64,000 bases of DNA from the NCBI GenBank assembly GCA_037951165.1, contig JBBDHG010000052.1, positions 2,545,501 to 2,609,500 on the forward strand, read 5' to 3'. The notes beneath the pieces are model-generated. The model saw only the letters and a list, made by a program, of their open reading frames with translations, did no database searches and was not told the DNA's origin. A program made the position numbers and the translations under genes. Shown here piece by piece: positions 61,851 through 64,000 of this stretch; position 1 is the stretch's first letter, and the number at the start of each line of letters is the position of its first letter. This DNA comes from Lophius americanus. Its lineage: Eukaryota > Chordata > Actinopteri > Lophiiformes > Lophiidae.

Positions 61851-64000
61851 GCCACGAATAAGTGAAATAATCTTACTTTACTGTGTTGAATAAAAACTCT
61901 TCCTCCCAATGCTCCTTAGAGTAGTAAATTTTATTCTATTCATTTTCTGTAATTGGTCATCCTTGCCACAGTGCCAGTAAATTTGTGTGAAGCGGTATAA
62001 TTACACCAAAAATATAGATTCTGTAACAAATTGACCAAATTAACATAGCATGGTAGGTTTTAACACGATCCTTGGCAGTCCACAGCACCATTCTGTTTTC
62101 ATGCCAGGACTGATATTTTATAAAGCTTGGATACAGGCTCAGCTTTCTAATGCTACTTTCAAATTGAATTATAAATTTTTTTTTCATGCCACTCAATTTG
62201 TGTTATTCTAGTAGCACAAATGTCACCTGGGATCATTTATGTAACTCACGCGAGTAATGCAAACCCCTAAATGTATACCAACGTATTTCTTTCCACTATT
62301 TCTCACTATTGTCAACCATGACCACTGGAAACACAGCTGTTGTTGCAGTTGTTTTGAAGTCACAGATAAGTTTCCGAGTCCACAACACTATCCGGAGGCA
62401 TGGCTCCAAAACTAGAGAATTTTTATTGAAATTGTTGTTGACTAATATATGAATGTATAGAGGAAACCTTAAATGATGAGAGAATTAGTAAGGTCCCAGG
62501 GCTGCACGGTGGTACATGATCCCAAAAGCACTGGCGTACCCAACTGGGCTACCAAATAAGTCCTTCTTCCTCAGAGAGATGCAGCTTGAGCATTCTTAGT
62601 TGACCAGGCAGAAGCACTTGGATCCACCTGATCCCTCCTGAGCCCGGCTAGCCCTATTTTCAGTCTTTATCTGTTACATTGATCTGTTTCCATCAAGCTC
62701 TGACTAACCCAAGAGACTTTTCTCTGCTGTACCCCCCCAATCCCCCTTATAATTATTTTTTTCCTCATCTGTCTATTCTTACTGTTGCTCCTCACAAGCT
62801 CACTCACACATCATCTCATTGGTGCAGCGTTATACCAACAGTCTTTCATTGACACATTCCAGAGCAACCCACCTCTTTGAGGAAGAATGCTCCAGTATGT
62901 GCAGCATAAAGATTCATTTATACTCACTCTCAGAACCATCTGTTGACACTTACAGTACTTCCATAAGTTCTTTACATTTACCTTGATACAGTCACAAGAT
63001 GGTAATGAAGAATCAATACATGATAAGAAAAACTAAATTTCATTGTACTACAAATTAATCTGTATATAGCAATTCCTCAATTCCTGCTTAGAGTAGAGTA
63101 TATGGTTTTAGATATATGCTGTAGAGAGGAAGACCAACCTCAGTCTCCTAATGCCAGGTTTTGACTACACGCACACAGTATTTTTGTCTTCCACGATGGC
63201 CTTTCAAGAATCAGATGTCAGATTAGACTGGCTAGATAGGCTGATTTAATTCACGCTTTGTCTCGGTCGGAAAAACTGACAACACTACAAGTTTGACACC
63301 CTGCATTTTTAACTCCAGCTGGACTATAACAACTAAACCAACTTAAAGGCAGGGTCAAAACTAAAGAAAGACTTTATAAGCAAAAAAAATCCATAAAGGG
63401 ATCACATAAACAGATTCAGTTTAATGAGTGAAGCTTTGTTGTATGGGTTATAGTCCAACACACACCACAAGAGATCGAGGCAGAATCCAATACAGTGTAA
63501 AGCTAAAAGCAGGCAGAGTACAGAAGTACAGAAAATCAGGGCCACGACAGAGCATGTGACATTTCATCTAAATCAGTCCAGCTGATTTTGAGGAGATGTG
63601 GAAGGATTATTTTAATTTAAACTTTAAAGGCAATTCATAGTTCTTCTCTTATTTAAAGTGTTGAGTTGCAACACCCCTATGAAAAAAGGACGCATCCTCA
63701 GATCTTCAGTAACGACTTTGCCTGAAGAAACAGGGCTTTTACATTCAGGGCCACATCAACAAACCAGTGAAACATTCGTCCCCGCGTTCACTTTTTTTAG
63801 ACATACAGTAGTTGCAACACTTGTACTTTCCTTGCAGGGCTGTGGATTGAATTTCAAATTATCTACAAACTTTGTTGGAAATTGATTCAAGATGCGAAAA
63901 AAAAAGCTTGTCTTGCCAGCGTTAATATTTTGATGGAACTATTGAGTAAAAGTGCCCTCTGACAACATGCTAGTATGAACACAAGTACAAAAATATTGCC

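Larger units (their letters stand above)
45410..64000. other. arhgap23 5' intron or upstream flank, no recognised exon
   Basis: The first recognised arhgap23 exon starts in phase 0 with a coding residue, so at least one coding exon lies further upstream, inside or beyond this stretch. A GC-richer block at 51545-51930 keeps frames of 71-132 codons open on both strands but matches no family I know. Other content is the repeats listed. Right of 59 kb only the hAT fragment and short orphan frames are seen. Confidence 0.45.

Overview
The window is nuclear DNA from a ray-finned (teleost) fish. It is AT-rich, has vertebrate split genes with GT-AG introns, long simple repeats, and many fish-typical transposon remnants (L2-type and RTE/Rex3-type LINEs, Tc1-like DNA transposons, a tRNA-derived SINE, small terminal-inverted-repeat elements). 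No CRISPR array, operon, rRNA or functional tRNA gene was seen.

Layout. 1-12.7 kb: no supportable host gene; mostly repeats, including a broken RTE-like LINE (about 2.95-3.95 kb), a Rex3 3' end next to a long TG array (5.27-5.61 kb) and a degenerate L2-type LINE on the minus strand (8.98-11.16 kb). 12.78-13.25 kb: a possible housekeeping-type promoter. 14.9-21.96 kb (+): a complete ten-coding-exon acyl-CoA-binding-domain gene, best called acbd4 (ACBD4/ACBD5 family, C-terminal membrane anchor). 22-27 kb: convergent intergenic spacer with 3' UTR sequence, short inverted-repeat elements and two decayed arrays of an 'AATAAAGTCGTAAT'-like minisatellite. 26.99-45.41 kb (-): 23 coding exons of the PDZ-PH-RhoGAP gene arhgap23, lacking only the initiator exon. 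45.4-64 kb: the probable 5' intron or upstream flank of arhgap23, without recognisable coding exons but with LINE, DNA-element and minisatellite fragments.

The exon phases of both genes were checked by addition. acbd4 coding exons sum to 1,284 nt (427 aa from the second Met). Visible arhgap23 exons sum to 4,581 nt (1,526 aa plus stop). Both reading frames are open throughout, so both genes look functional.

The two genes are convergent and act in unrelated processes: an acyl-CoA-binding organelle tether, and Rho GTPase inactivation at the cortex or Golgi. Their adjacency mirrors the shared human chromosome arms of the paralogous pairs ACBD5/ARHGAP21 (10p12) and ACBD4/ARHGAP23 (17q). I found no convincing undescribed biological system. 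The best leads are a retroposon tail forming the 5' splice site of an arhgap23 exon, an in-frame stop right after a conserved C-terminal motif of arhgap23, a FFAT-like motif in acbd4, and a 30-bp minisatellite with a 10-residue coding period.
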